Shown piece by piece: positions 27,910 to 37,573 of a DNA stretch of 64,000 nucleotides. A program made the translations under genes and the position numbers. The DNA lies in contig NC_054690.1 in the NCBI RefSeq assembly GCF_011074885.1, positions 1,121,001-1,185,000 on the forward strand. The letters run 5' to 3'. Source of the stretch: Brettanomyces bruxellensis. Lineage: Eukaryota > Ascomycota > Pichiomycetes > Pichiales > Pichiaceae. A model generated the notes under the pieces. That model had not been told where the DNA came from. It did not search any database and saw only the letters and a program-made list of their open reading frames with translations. The first letter of the stretch is position 1. Each line of letters begins with the position of its first letter.

Positions 27910-29913
27910 TCACCAGAAAACCTTTTTTGGACGCAGCGACCAGCGTGAATGATTCTTCACCTGTAATTTCAGATCCTCAAGCTTACTCTCTAAAGATGAT
28001 AACTGCTCTTCTAAATCTGCATTCTCAGACATGACCTCAGAGTTCTTCTGCAATGTTCGCTGAACTTCTTGGTCGAGACTCGTAGATATTTCACCCCGGA
28101 AATCGACGTGTGTATCTGTTTGCTTGTCTAAGTTGGTCAGCCTTTTCGTAGTTTCCTTAATTTCTCTTTGCAACTGTTCGTTTTCATCTTCTAAGTTTGC
28201 TATTTCAATTTTTCCCTGCACCATCTTATTTGCAATATTGACATGTTCCTTATTTAATGTGGCATATGCTGCTTCGATTTTTCTTATCTCTCGTAATAAC
28301 TCACTATTCTGCATTCTTAGCTCATCCAATTCGATTTTTCGTCTTTCTTCAAGCCTGCTGATTTCATCAAATTCTGCCTCATATCTGTGTAGTTCTAGCG
28401 GTAGGATCTTAATTGTCATTGAATCACTGACAAAGTCATCCAAACGATAGGTGTCAGCAGTAATTTCATCCTCCTCGTTCTCGGACAAATAGTAATGGAA
28501 GATTTCCTCTTTTAAGAATTTCACAAGTTGGTCAAAATTCAACTTCAACAGCTCTTCACAATTCTTTTCCATCAAATTTAATGCAAACCGTAGTATAGAC
28601 TCCATACCCTCTGCTATCACGATATCGTATACTCGAAGAACCATTTCGAGAGGAAATTTGTAACCGAATAAAGTTAAAAACCACTGTGTAGCATACATAG
28701 AAGACCTCACCCCTTCCTTTTGTAGATGCACATATAATTCTGGAAGATGATCCTCCAAAAGACGGTCAAATTGATACAGCTTTAGATGAAGACCAGGCAT
28801 TTCTGGGAGATAAAGTTCTCGAAATTTGTAGTTTTTCATCAACTTCACAAGCATACAAAAAGCTTCGCTTGCCTCCATATTCATCAACAAGGGAACTGTC
28901 AAAAATGCCATACCCTGCGTATATCCAACCTCCTCATCATAAAGGCTGTAACATTTTATTATTTCATAAAGATCTTGTATTTTAGACCGCACTTCACTAT
29001 TGGTAACAAAACTAGTTCTGACCAAGTCTCTTTTAATCGACTTCTCATAGTTGCTGGTTTTATTCTTTCCATCACGATAGAATTCCTCCAATTGCAACGA
29101 TTTCGAGTTGCAAATTAGTTGCCACACCATTCCTCGAAGCTCCTTCGGAATACCCTGCGAAACATGATCAAGCAATTGCTGAGGTTTATCATTAACCACA
29201 GCACTATAATCATTAACAACATCGGACCAGAATTCCCAATCAATGCCCTTGAGCAACATTTTATCGTGACTTATTTCGATACCTGTTTTTATCTCGTTAA
29301 ACGTCTTCCTAAGGTTTTTAGCACATGTATCAACAGCTTCTTGATCCTTTTCAGATTGCGACTTCAAGGCTGCACTATTCTCCAGATATCTTGACAATGC
29401 AAGATTAAAGTTTTCGTCCTCTTCTAATTGCCTTAAAATGTCTCTGTCCTCGGCTTCCTTTCTACCAAACGAAAACCATTTGCGTATTTTCCCAAATGAT
29501 GAAGAGCTTGCATTTTTCTCCTTAGTTTCTGCAGTCAACGATATACTATCCACTTTATTAACTTCTGCCTCCGTGCCTTTTTCTTTAAATGTTATTTCAG
29601 CAGCTTCCGTAGCCCCCGTTTCTTCGGAATTTGTTTCCTTTGCAATTTGTTCATTAGCTTTTAATTCTTCATGATTAGAGCTGTCTTCTTTATCGATAGA
29701 TCTACTAGTTACGGAATCCATCACATGTCCCCCCAATTCTTCGTCTGTCAACTTTCTGAACGTTCCATGCCTTTTTAAATCCTTTTCTGGCTCGATTACT
29801 GAGCTCTTATCTGCATTTTCACCATTCTGTATCTCCTTTGGCTCAGGAACCAGAGGCTCCGCACTTTTTTCAGTGGTACTTTCCTGCTTCTCCGGCAAGT
29901 TAGCGTCTGACAT
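27910..29913 (-). CDS. GYP5: TBC-domain Rab GTPase-activating protein (Gyp5/Gyl1 type)
   Basis: 667 residues. The acidic, disordered N-terminus (about 1-150) is followed by a TBC domain at about 248-460 with 'IPKELRGMVWQLI', the catalytic Arg-finger motif IxxDxxR ('SIKRDLVRTSF'), the Gln-finger 'GYTQGMAFLTVPLL' and 'MYATQWFLTLFGYKFPLEMV'. A long coiled coil fills about 500-650. Both catalytic fingers are present, as in active Gyp5 (its paralogue Gyl1 is weak or inactive). Gyp5 acts on Ypt1/Sec4 in ER-Golgi and exocytic traffic. SEC9, a t-SNARE of the same route, lies 3 kb away. The neighbours RPL36 and MRPL24 support the assignment by synteny. Confidence 0.92.
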   Translation of the reverse strand: MSDANLPEKQESTTEKSAEPLVPEPKEIQNGENADKSSVIEPEKDLKRHGTFRKLTDEELGGHVMDSVTSRSIDKEDSSNHEELKANEQIAKETNSEETGATEAAEITFKEKGTEAEVNKVDSISLTAETKEKNASSSSFGKIRKWFSFGRKEAEDRDILRQLEEDENFNLALSRYLENSAALKSQSEKDQEAVDTCAKNLRKTFNEIKTGIEISHDKMLLKGIDWEFWSDVVNDYSAVVNDKPQQLLDHVSQGIPKELRGMVWQLICNSKSLQLEEFYRDGKNKTSNYEKSIKRDLVRTSFVTNSEVRSKIQDLYEIIKCYSLYDEEVGYTQGMAFLTVPLLMNMEASEAFCMLVKLMKNYKFRELYLPEMPGLHLKLYQFDRLLEDHLPELYVHLQKEGVRSSMYATQWFLTLFGYKFPLEMVLRVYDIVIAEGMESILRFALNLMEKNCEELLKLNFDQLVKFLKEEIFHYYLSENEEDEITADTYRLDDFVSDSMTIKILPLELHRYEAEFDEISRLEERRKIELDELRMQNSELLREIRKIEAAYATLNKEHVNIANKMVQGKIEIANLEDENEQLQREIKETTKRLTNLDKQTDTHVDFRGEISTSLDQEVQRTLQKNSEVMSENADLEEQLSSLESKLEDLKLQVKNHSRWSLRPKKVFW

Positions 29914-30511
29914 TACGCGGATACTGTGCTTGTATTAATATACCTAATCCAATCAGAATAAAGGTTCGATCTAAAGACTTTTGCATGCAATCAATAGGAT
30001 GAGTGGCAGGAAAAAATGTATGTAGGCCTACGCCGTGATCTTTTTTTTTTATTTGTTTTATCCCATAATTTTTTTTTTGGACTATCCATTTTGAGCCTGG
30101 GAAACACGGTATGGGGCACATATTCAAGCGGAGCGCGCCTAATCTTGCAGATAGTGAGGTGAATGGTCAAGGCATACTTAATATTATAATGATATTGCTA
30201 CAAAATAAAGGAATAAAACAGTGAGAGATAGAGCCACTAAGCAAGATTACAGATCTTTCTGTAGGTGTGCTGCTCAAATATAATACATAGTGAGTGCATT
30301 TCCAGCTGCTACAAGCCAGATCGCAGAGACAGACATAAGCAAGATGTAAGATGTCACATCTATTAATAAACTTGAAATTTAAACCCAATACTCGAAATGA
30401 CGAGGCGAGTAAAACCCCGAAAACAAATAACATAGATAATGAAGAGATAAGAGAAGAAAAGAAGAACCAAGAAACAAACCTCGTGAGATGCAATAACCAA
30501 ACGCTGACCAA
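29914..30511. other. Intergenic: GYP5 promoter and 3' flank of the next gene
   Basis: No gene seen. Poly(T) runs near 30040-30050 and 30070-30079 lie about 130-165 bp upstream of the GYP5 start. Confidence 0.45.
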
Positions 30512-31774
30512 TCACTGAACAGCCATAAAATACTCCGGATCAGACATTCCAGACGATAGGATGTCTGAGCCAAGGTCACAGTAGGACTCGGACTCAAGAC
30601 ACTGCCCGGATTCGGTACTCGTAGAAATAATAGAGTCGTATGTGTGGACTCCTGGACTGGAATCGACAGAGGAGACTGGAAGATGCACAGCCCGGCCTGA
30701 AATGACACCAGGAGCTGCCGCCGGAAGCCGGCAGACCATTCCGGTGGTAATGCCAACATCCGTCAAAAGCATTTCCATTTTCCTCAGCGAGCAATCGGGA
30801 AAATACAAGCGGAAAAGAGCCTCGCCTCTATGCCCGAAAACTCGTCGCACCAACGGCGAGCCTATCTTTTGCTGCACTGCCACTATTTCTTTGAGTACGA
30901 GCTTCTGATACTCGACGTTGTATTTCACGAAGCTGGTCAAATCCTTGACGACATCATCATCGAGGATGCACTGCCCTGGAAGGATGTCGGCGGAGGCACC
31001 AGAGGAACTAGGGGCAAGGCTGAACTCAACAAAGCAACCATCCAATCCCAGGTTGCGGATGCAAGAAGGGTCTCTGTTGGTTATGGCAAAAAGTTTCTGC
31101 ACAGTGTTAGAATTTGTGCTGCAGGAGCCAACGTGCGAGTCTGTGGTGAGGTTTTTGCCCAAGCTGCTTTGTGCAGTCTTGATGAAGAATGCCCTGACGC
31201 CCTGCGAGATGTTCTGAACTGCCTGGGCGGTGACATTTGGACCAAACGTGGAAAACATCCTGGCATTTTGGTGGGTGAAGCTTGCATACAAAGCATTAGG
31301 ACAGCCTGCAAAACGTGGGCGAACGGTACTCCGGAAAGGCTGCACGTTACACAAAACAGCCTGGACTGTCCGTGAGATGCCCCTTGGGGGCATAGCCCTT
31401 GGATAGGATGCCTGATGGAAAGACCTTGCAATTTCCACACGGGGAACTTTTGCAAGTTTGGATATGACTGCGAGTGGAAATAATGTCGAGGCGGGCCAGC
31501 GGAAGGCCTGGGGAAATAAGACACGAGATATGACGGGTGCTAAGCGTGAGAATATGCTGGTCCAGGGGGAAACAGGCTGATCTCGCATTCCTGTACGAGC
31601 TGGAAAAGGAAATGGTGATCTTGATCTAACCGGAATTGGCATTGGAATGGGCACAGGTTGCCTTCGGGGGTCATTTGCAGCAAGTTCGTCCCCCAAGTTT
31701 TCGAGGGCCTGCCGGAAATTGCGGGCTGCCCTTCGTGAGGAGGCAATTGCTTGCTTTATTTTACGTGCAAGCAT
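30512..31774 (-). CDS. Fungal protein of unknown function, possible SPG5 homologue
   Basis: 420 residues from the ATG at 31774 (the longer frame to 31813 starts with TTG). The first ~60 residues are basic with a Pro-rich 'VPIPMPIPV' patch; the middle contains 'RMFSTFGPNVTAQAVQNISQ', which looks like a presequence-type segment. The C-terminal half has a strand-rich section ('LDGCFVEFSLAP', 'ALFRLYFPDCSLRKMEMLL') and an acidic Ser-rich end. I do not recognise a catalytic motif. Its place beside GYP5 corresponds to SPG5 (YMR191W) beside GYL1 (YMR192W) in S. cerevisiae, so it may be the SPG5 counterpart, a proteasome-assembly/stationary-phase factor. That is inference from position and weak resemblance. 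Confidence 0.55.
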   Translation of the reverse strand: MLARKIKQAIASSRRAARNFRQALENLGDELAANDPRRQPVPIPMPIPVRSRSPFPFPARTGMRDQPVSPWTSIFSRLAPVISRVLFPQAFRWPASTLFPLAVISKLAKVPRVEIARSFHQASYPRAMPPRGISRTVQAVLCNVQPFRSTVRPRFAGCPNALYASFTHQNARMFSTFGPNVTAQAVQNISQGVRAFFIKTAQSSLGKNLTTDSHVGSCSTNSNTVQKLFAITNRDPSCIRNLGLDGCFVEFSLAPSSSGASADILPGQCILDDDVVKDLTSFVKYNVEYQKLVLKEIVAVQQKIGSPLVRRVFGHRGEALFRLYFPDCSLRKMEMLLTDVGITTGMVCRLPAAAPGVISGRAVHLPVSSVDSSPGVHTYDSIISTSTESGQCLESESYCDLGSDILSSGMSDPEYFMAVQ

Positions 31775-32595
31775 CACGTGGATAAATATATGTTGTAGGC
31801 TCAGAGAGCACAAACAAGGGAAGAAGACGATATGATATAAGAATGAGCCGGTATGGAACCGATGTGAGAAAAGTGATTATGTGGTTTAAAGCTTGAATAA
31901 GTGAGAAAAAGGGAAAGAAAGATGATGAGAAGGAATAATGAGCTGAATGCTTATCTAGTGTTAAGAGATGAAGTAAGGCGCTAAAAAGTAGCGGAATAAA
32001 AAAAAATAAGAATCAAAAAAATAATTTAGAAGTAGTCTCGGACGAGAATAGACGGGCTAGATGCTTCTGCTTACTCCTCATTTTCTCCTTTCGCAATAGT
32101 CGTGGAGATAAGAAAAGATAGGGGAGAAATTTGAAGGATTTAGAATTCAGGAAATTCAGGATTAGCTACCCCACCTAGGATGAAAGGGGAGAGCAGACTA
32201 TTAAATGGATTAAATTTATATACTTAGTTTATCTAAATATTTGATTTATTTACATACTGATTTTATTTACATACTAGGTTTATTTACATACTAGGTTTAT
32301 TTACTTACTTGATACTTACTGATTTACTTACTGACTCACTTACTTACTTGATACTTACTGATTTACTTACTCATTTATTTACCGATTGATTTACTGATTG
32401 ATTTACTGATGGATTTATTGATTGATTTACTAATTCATTAATTATTTCTCGGGTATACATTACCCATAACACAGGCAAATAAGATCAACTAGAATAACAT
32501 GGAAATGAAGCAACAAAGGATTCCGAGTAAACGAGACAAATGCATTTAATTACAGAAACAAGACTAAAGAGAAGTAAACAGACTGGTCTCCAAGT
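31775..32595. other. Intergenic with a degenerate satellite
   Basis: Upstream region of the 31774 gene and 3' flank of SEC9. The main content is a low-complexity repeat at 32219-32440; no gene seen. Confidence 0.5.
32219..32440 (+). repeat. Degenerate T/A-rich satellite with a 39-bp duplicated unit
   Basis: Short motifs of the TTTATTTACATACTAGG and ATTGATTTACTG type follow each other. A 30-bp block starting ACTTACTTGATACTTACTGA occurs at 32303-32332 and again exactly at 32342-32371. The right end changes to a ~12-bp period. Confidence 0.85.
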
Positions 32596-34212
32596 TCAGA
32601 TTCCGCGGATCCTATTCGTAGTAACAGCCATCTTATCGTCAACCTTGTTGACCTTCTCACTGATCTCATTGAGCCCTCTATTCTGGGACTCGATCTCCTT
32701 GGCAATGATGTTGGCTTTGGAATGCAAATTCGAAGCCATCTTATGCGCCTCATCAATATTTTTACTGTACTCCACCTCCATTCTTTCGTCCTCCTCATCG
32801 TGGTCATCGGTCAAATACTTGGATGCTGCCTTCACTCTCTGCTCATAGTCCTCTTTATCCCTAAGTTCGGAATGTGCAGCATCTGGATCCGGTCCTTCTC
32901 CATCCATCTCACTCAGAATGGCCCTTTGTGACTTGTGTAGCTTGCCATTCAACTGCGAATCCCGCTCTCTATCTGCCTGACGCTCCATGAGGAATTTCCT
33001 CTCGGCAGCTTTTTTTCTCGAGTTACGTGTGAACGGATTGCTGGCCTTGATGTGGAACAATCCACGATTGTAATGCTCAAGCTCCTTGACATGGTCATCC
33101 AAAAACCGCTGCTGCGTATCCATTAAGTTCACACCCCTCTCCATTTGATACATCTTCTCTCTCTGGGCCCCTAACGTGCCCATAGTGTTTGTGGCACTGT
33201 CATCAGCCTCTCTAAGATTTCTTAGGATGTTTCCAGACGACTGCACTGTGGCCTGGCGCACATCCTTGGTCTGTCTCACAATTCGGTTCACCTCCTCCTC
33301 TTCCGAGTCGTACTCTTCGTCATTATGCTCCTGGGACTCTTTCTGGGCCTCCAAATAAGGTTTATACGTCTGTGACTGTGCACCGCTGTCCGCATTTGGA
33401 TACTTGTTAAAATCAGTTTCCACTGTCTGTGCATCTGACTCCTGCTGTGCGTACGGATCGTACGGTTTCTGCCCATTTTCCTCTTTTTTTTGCACTTGCT
33501 GCAGTTTCTGCTGCTGCTGATGATGGCTGTGCTGCCCTGAAACGCTGGCGGCCTCTGGTTCACCACCCTTGCCAGATTCTGGGCCATACGGGTCGTACTT
33601 CGCAGAATTTGGACCATCCATCCCTTCTCTCCTCGTTCCGTAACTCGACTGTGTCGGAGGGCTATACGAGCCGGAGGATGATGAATGCGAGCCGCCGGCA
33701 CGCCCAGCATCTAAAGCGGGTGCCGAGTATGATGCCACACCTGCACTTTGTGAGGAATATGGATGCGAGTAGTTGTTAGCAGTGGAAGGCCGAGTATTAT
33801 CATTATTTGAGTGATGACCGTATCCACTACGCTGATTCCCATACTGGTCTGAGTGTGCTCCCTGGTTCCTGTATCCCCCATTTGTGTTGCCTGCCCCGTA
33901 TCCGGCATTTTGCCCTTCACTTGACACGTATCTGTTTTGCTGGCGGTAAGAAGAGCCCGGCTCAGAACCGGAATACGTCCCGGATGAGTCTCCAGAGTAC
34001 TCATCCGCACCATTTCTACGAATACGGGGGGCCAACTCTTTCTTTCCACGTGCCTGCTGCTGGGCATAGCTCGAGAACTGTCCAAATTTAAACTTCCTCT
34101 GCATTGTTTTATCGTTATCTTGCTTTAATACCACTCCGTTCCTTTCCAACATGTCTTTCTCCTGCTCCCTCGTCATGTCCCTGGAGCCTTTAAAGAAATG
34201 CTTGAGTCCCAT
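32596..34212 (-). CDS. SEC9: SNAP-25-family t-SNARE Sec9
   Basis: 538 residues. The N-terminal half is a Gln/Ser/Tyr/Gly-rich disordered region. Two SNARE helices follow: about 309-370 ('EEEVNRIVRQTKDVRQATVQ') and about 477-538 ('MEVEYSKNIDEAHKMASNLH'), each with the expected layer spacing and central Gln. Between them 'SNPFTRNSRKKAAERKFLME' matches the Sec9 linker. There is no membrane anchor, as expected. Sec9 joins Sso1/2 and Snc1/2 to fuse secretory vesicles with the plasma membrane. Start MGLKHFFKG is the Sec9-type N-terminus. Confidence 0.95.
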   Translation of the reverse strand: MGLKHFFKGSRDMTREQEKDMLERNGVVLKQDNDKTMQRKFKFGQFSSYAQQQARGKKELAPRIRRNGADEYSGDSSGTYSGSEPGSSYRQQNRYVSSEGQNAGYGAGNTNGGYRNQGAHSDQYGNQRSGYGHHSNNDNTRPSTANNYSHPYSSQSAGVASYSAPALDAGRAGGSHSSSSGSYSPPTQSSYGTRREGMDGPNSAKYDPYGPESGKGGEPEAASVSGQHSHHQQQQKLQQVQKKEENGQKPYDPYAQQESDAQTVETDFNKYPNADSGAQSQTYKPYLEAQKESQEHNDEEYDSEEEEVNRIVRQTKDVRQATVQSSGNILRNLREADDSATNTMGTLGAQREKMYQMERGVNLMDTQQRFLDDHVKELEHYNRGLFHIKASNPFTRNSRKKAAERKFLMERQADRERDSQLNGKLHKSQRAILSEMDGEGPDPDAAHSELRDKEDYEQRVKAASKYLTDDHDEEDERMEVEYSKNIDEAHKMASNLHSKANIIAKEIESQNRGLNEISEKVNKVDDKMAVTTNRIRGI

Positions 34213-35212
34213 GTTTCAAAGCAACTGTTTATATGTATGTACTCTTATTTATACGCCTGTATATGCTTGCGTAACTGCCAGATCAGTAAATAAATATGCT
34301 TATCTAGAATTCTAATGAAAGGCAACTAACTAGCCGCAACCAATTTATGGATAATCGCACTAAATTTGGCCGACCGCTCACCTGTTAACTGTCTGTTTGA
34401 TTAATATGAAAATTCCTCAAATCCTGCAATTATGTTGCAAGCACGAATTATATATGAAAGGTAGATTGTAGTAGAGAATGTAGGAGAAACATTGGAGAAT
34501 GTTCTGAAAAAGTATCTATGGGTCTCCGATAAAGGTAAATTTATTTATTTCACTTTCTGATTTTATTTAGGGAAAAAATCTGGGAATAATAAGGAGGGGG
34601 AAAAAATGAGTGCGTAGAATAAGATTACGGGAGAAAATAAAGATCAGCTTAGAAGGACTTTTATACGAGGCACCTATACACCAAATTTGACAGCTCATCG
34701 AGCTGGCTAATGCTAATTAACAGGGGAGAGGTTAAAGTTATCTAAGTTCAGCATTTGACGTATTACCCGTCAGAGAACTATATTACTGCTGTATAAATCA
34801 TTAAAAGTGGTAAATAGCAATTCCTTTTTTTGTGAATATATTGCCTTTAAAAGTTGGTAAAAATGGCAATCATCATTCTCTCGAGGATCATTTCTGTTAA
34901 CCTTTCTAGGGTAGAGTAACGGATGCAAGTAATTCCATTCATTCATTTATCTTTTAGGGAAGTCAAGCGAATTCTGCCAAAAAAAAAAAAAAAAAAAAAA
35001 ATCCGAAAATCTCCAGGCACCAATTTGAATAGCTGATTTTCATATCATTTATATTACAATGCTGTCACAAATTATGGCGTGTAAATGCTCCTATTTGACA
35101 TATAAGATCCACTCTACTGCAGAATAAAGTGACAGATCATAGAGAGGAGGCAATCTTCAAAATAAGCGTTTTCTACACATTGGATATCAGGAGGAGAAGG
35201 CTTCTAGAATTG
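34213..35212. promoter_or_regulatory. Divergent promoter region SEC9 / WDR68-like gene
   Basis: 1 kb without a gene. Contains a 23-nt poly(A) tract (34979-35001) about 210 bp upstream of the right-hand start, a strong nucleosome-excluding element, and an A/G-rich stretch near 34570-34620. Confidence 0.5.
34979..35001 (+). repeat. 23-nt poly(A) tract
   Basis: Uninterrupted A run in the SEC9/WDR68-like divergent promoter; prone to length variation. Confidence 0.9.
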
Positions 35213-36691
35213 ATGAATCGATCAAATCGATCATTAATACCGAAGAGGTCCTCCATAGCCTCTGAAAGACCAAGTTCATTGCTCAAACGTAAGTATAAAT
35301 GCTTTATGACCCAATTGGCATGCAACAAAAAAGGGTTCGATGACTAACTGGTAGATCCATCTGCTATATTAGCGAGAGTTGCACTACATCAAAAGTCGGC
35401 CGCAGTTATAGAAAGGAAAGTTGCAGACAATACTAGTGATTCAAGTCATGATGAGGGCGATGATCAGATTGGATCCTGTTTTACATCCAGGTTCCCACTC
35501 TATGGGCTGGACTGGACGGATCTCGGTGAAAGTGGGCCTGGAACTGCGAGAATTGCAACAAGTTCGTACAGAGAAGATTACAAGAATTATATCGAAGTAA
35601 TACATGGAATGCCACTTTTTGCTGAGACACCGGGTAATGGCAATAATGGTGCAGACTACAAGAATAAGGCGAATATTACAGCGTGGAAATTTGATAAAGT
35701 GGCATCTGCTGCTGTCCGGTATCCAGTTACTCGTCTTCAATGGGATCCATCGATGAGATATAAAGCAGGATTTAGCATTGACCGACTTGCAACCACATCT
35801 GAATGTCTCCGGATATATGAGTATGAGACTGAGGCTGAGGGTATGGGAAATAATACAATTACCGAAAATAGCGGGAACAGATACGAAAACAACGGAGAGT
35901 TCAAGACGTACGGAAACCTCACAGAGAAATTGTGTCTTTCAAACTCCAAAATCAAAGATTTCAACCGGATGGCACCACTCACGTCGTTTGACTGGAATCT
36001 AGTGGATCCAAGATTGATAATAACGTGCTCTATAGACACAACATGCACACTATGGGATGTCAACAGGGGCTCTGGAGTGACAAAAGCTCAACTTATTGCT
36101 CATGACAACGAAGTGTACGATGTGAAATTCATATCTGGCGAGAAGAATATATTTGTCAGCACTTCAAAGGATGGATCTGTTCGTCTTTTCGATCTCAGAG
36201 ATCTCGAACACTCAACAATTGTCTTTGAGGAGTCGCCAGCGACAAACAACCTACATACTACAACATCGGTCTCCGAGACAGCCAGCCATCCACTGGTACG
36301 ATTAGCTCCATCACACTACGATGCAGATCATATAGCTGTACTGGAAGCAAACAGCAGTCAGATAATTATCTTAGACCTGAGGTACCCAGGTCAGCCATTA
36401 ACAACTTTAAACAGTCATAAGTCGGCTGTGAACTCAATTCAATGGCATCCAAGAAAAAACTTGCTTGCCAGTGGATCTGATGATTCTGAAGTTTTGATAT
36501 GGGACATGGACAGGTTGAGCGACTATAAGCCTCACGCAATTCGACGTGCTAACAAGTCAATCGACCCAATTATTCCTGTTGCTGGTTATAATGCTGGAGT
36601 TGAGGTCAATAACATTTGCTGGGATCCAAGTGGAGATTGGGTTGCACAATTAGGCGGGAAGAAAATACAGGCAGTCAAGAATGAGATCTGA
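35213..36691 (+). CDS. WD40 protein, WDR68/DCAF7 family (YPL247C homologue), spliced
   Basis: Two exons, 35213-35288 and 35355-36691, give about 470 residues. The uninterrupted ORF begins only at ATG 35609, yet the frame upstream of it encodes conserved WDR68 N-terminal sequence ('FPLYGLDWTDLG', then 'ARIATSSYREDYKNYIEVIH') with no Met and a TAA at 35345. A 66-nt intron removes this stop and supplies ATG 35213. Later signatures are 'RYPVTRLQWDPS', 'LTSFDWNLVDPRLIITCSID', 'FVSTSKDGSVRLFDLRDLEH' and 'LLASGSDDSEVLIWDMDRL'. WDR68 proteins are scaffolds for DYRK-type kinases; yeast YPL247C is uncharacterised. It lies near the GYP5 gene, as YPL247C lies near YPL249C. Confidence 0.9.
35289..35354 (+). 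other. Short intron in the WDR68-like gene
   Basis: 5' splice site GTAAGT at 35289-35294, branch-point-like GACTAAC at 35342-35348, 3' splice site TAG at 35352-35354. The 66-nt length is a multiple of three, and the intron contains the in-frame TAA. Branch to 3' site spacing is very short (6 nt after the motif). Confidence 0.85.
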
Positions 36692-37255
36692 TTGCCTGGA
36701 CTATGTATTTTTAATCAAGGTCCATGTTGATGGCTTTCCAATGTGTAATATTCTGGAAAAATTGTTAAATATTAATGAATGTGCTTTAGTTTGATTTAGA
36801 GTTGGGTGCTTACGTAGTTATGCAGTATTATTTTGGTATTATTGAAACCATGGCTAAACTTTCCTTATTTTCTTTGTAACATGTTACTGATGTGAGTTCT
36901 AGAATATGCTGGAGTTACAGTATTATTCATGTACACTTATTTCACAGTGACTGGAAGTATTTCTTAAATATAATCTTGTTGATTAAGATAAGCGTGCAAA
37001 TGTTTACATTAAACACTAGAAATAAAGGTACTACAACTCTTTGAACACTACTATTACATCATCGAACATATTATCAATACACTTCCAAAGATATAAAACT
37101 GCTTGTTAATTTGTATTAGATGTACTAACATTGACTAACTGGCAACGACCATAACCAAAAAATTTTATATACCATAAAAAATAATTATATTTATTTATGC
37201 TCCTAAGATAAGATCATATTTTCCATAGAATGTAACATATGATCAGCACATGCAC
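36692..37255. other. Convergent intergenic region
   Basis: AT-rich sequence between the 3' ends of the WDR68-like gene and the metallothionein; no gene seen. Confidence 0.45.
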
Positions 37256-37573
37256 TCAGTTGGAACACCTGCACTTTTTTTCTGTTGTGTAATCACCTTT
37301 ATCATCTGAGCAGCATGTGCAATTATTAGCACATGAACATTTGCTTTTCTTGCATGTGCATTTGCCTTCTGGGCAAGAGCACTGTTGTGTTTCTATACAT
37401 TTGCATTCCTTCGTTTTGCAAACACATTTTTCTTCTGAACAGGCACACTTTCCTTTTGGGCAAACACACTTATTTCCTTCAATGCATTTGCACTCATTTA
37501 AATCTGAGGTAGGGCATGAACATTCGTTTGGAGGACAGATGCAGGCCTTTTCGTTTTTCTTGGAACTCATCAT
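37256..37573 (-). CDS. Metallothionein, 25 cysteines, internally duplicated
   Basis: 105 residues (ATG at 37573; a second ATG follows directly). 25 Cys, nearly all as CxC pairs spaced by three to seven residues, with many Lys and no aromatic residues except one Tyr near the end. Two similar halves are visible: 'NECKCIEGNKCVCPKGKCAC' and 'KECKCIETQQCSCPEGKCTC', each continuing with KxKCxC. This is the composition of fungal metallothioneins that sequester Cu(I), Zn or Cd. It is longer than S. cerevisiae Cup1 (61). It stands alone with about 0.6 kb on its 3' side and 1.1 kb upstream. Confidence 0.9.
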   Translation of the reverse strand: MMSSKKNEKACICPPNECSCPTSDLNECKCIEGNKCVCPKGKCACSEEKCVCKTKECKCIETQQCSCPEGKCTCKKSKCSCANNCTCCSDDKGDYTTEKKCRCSN

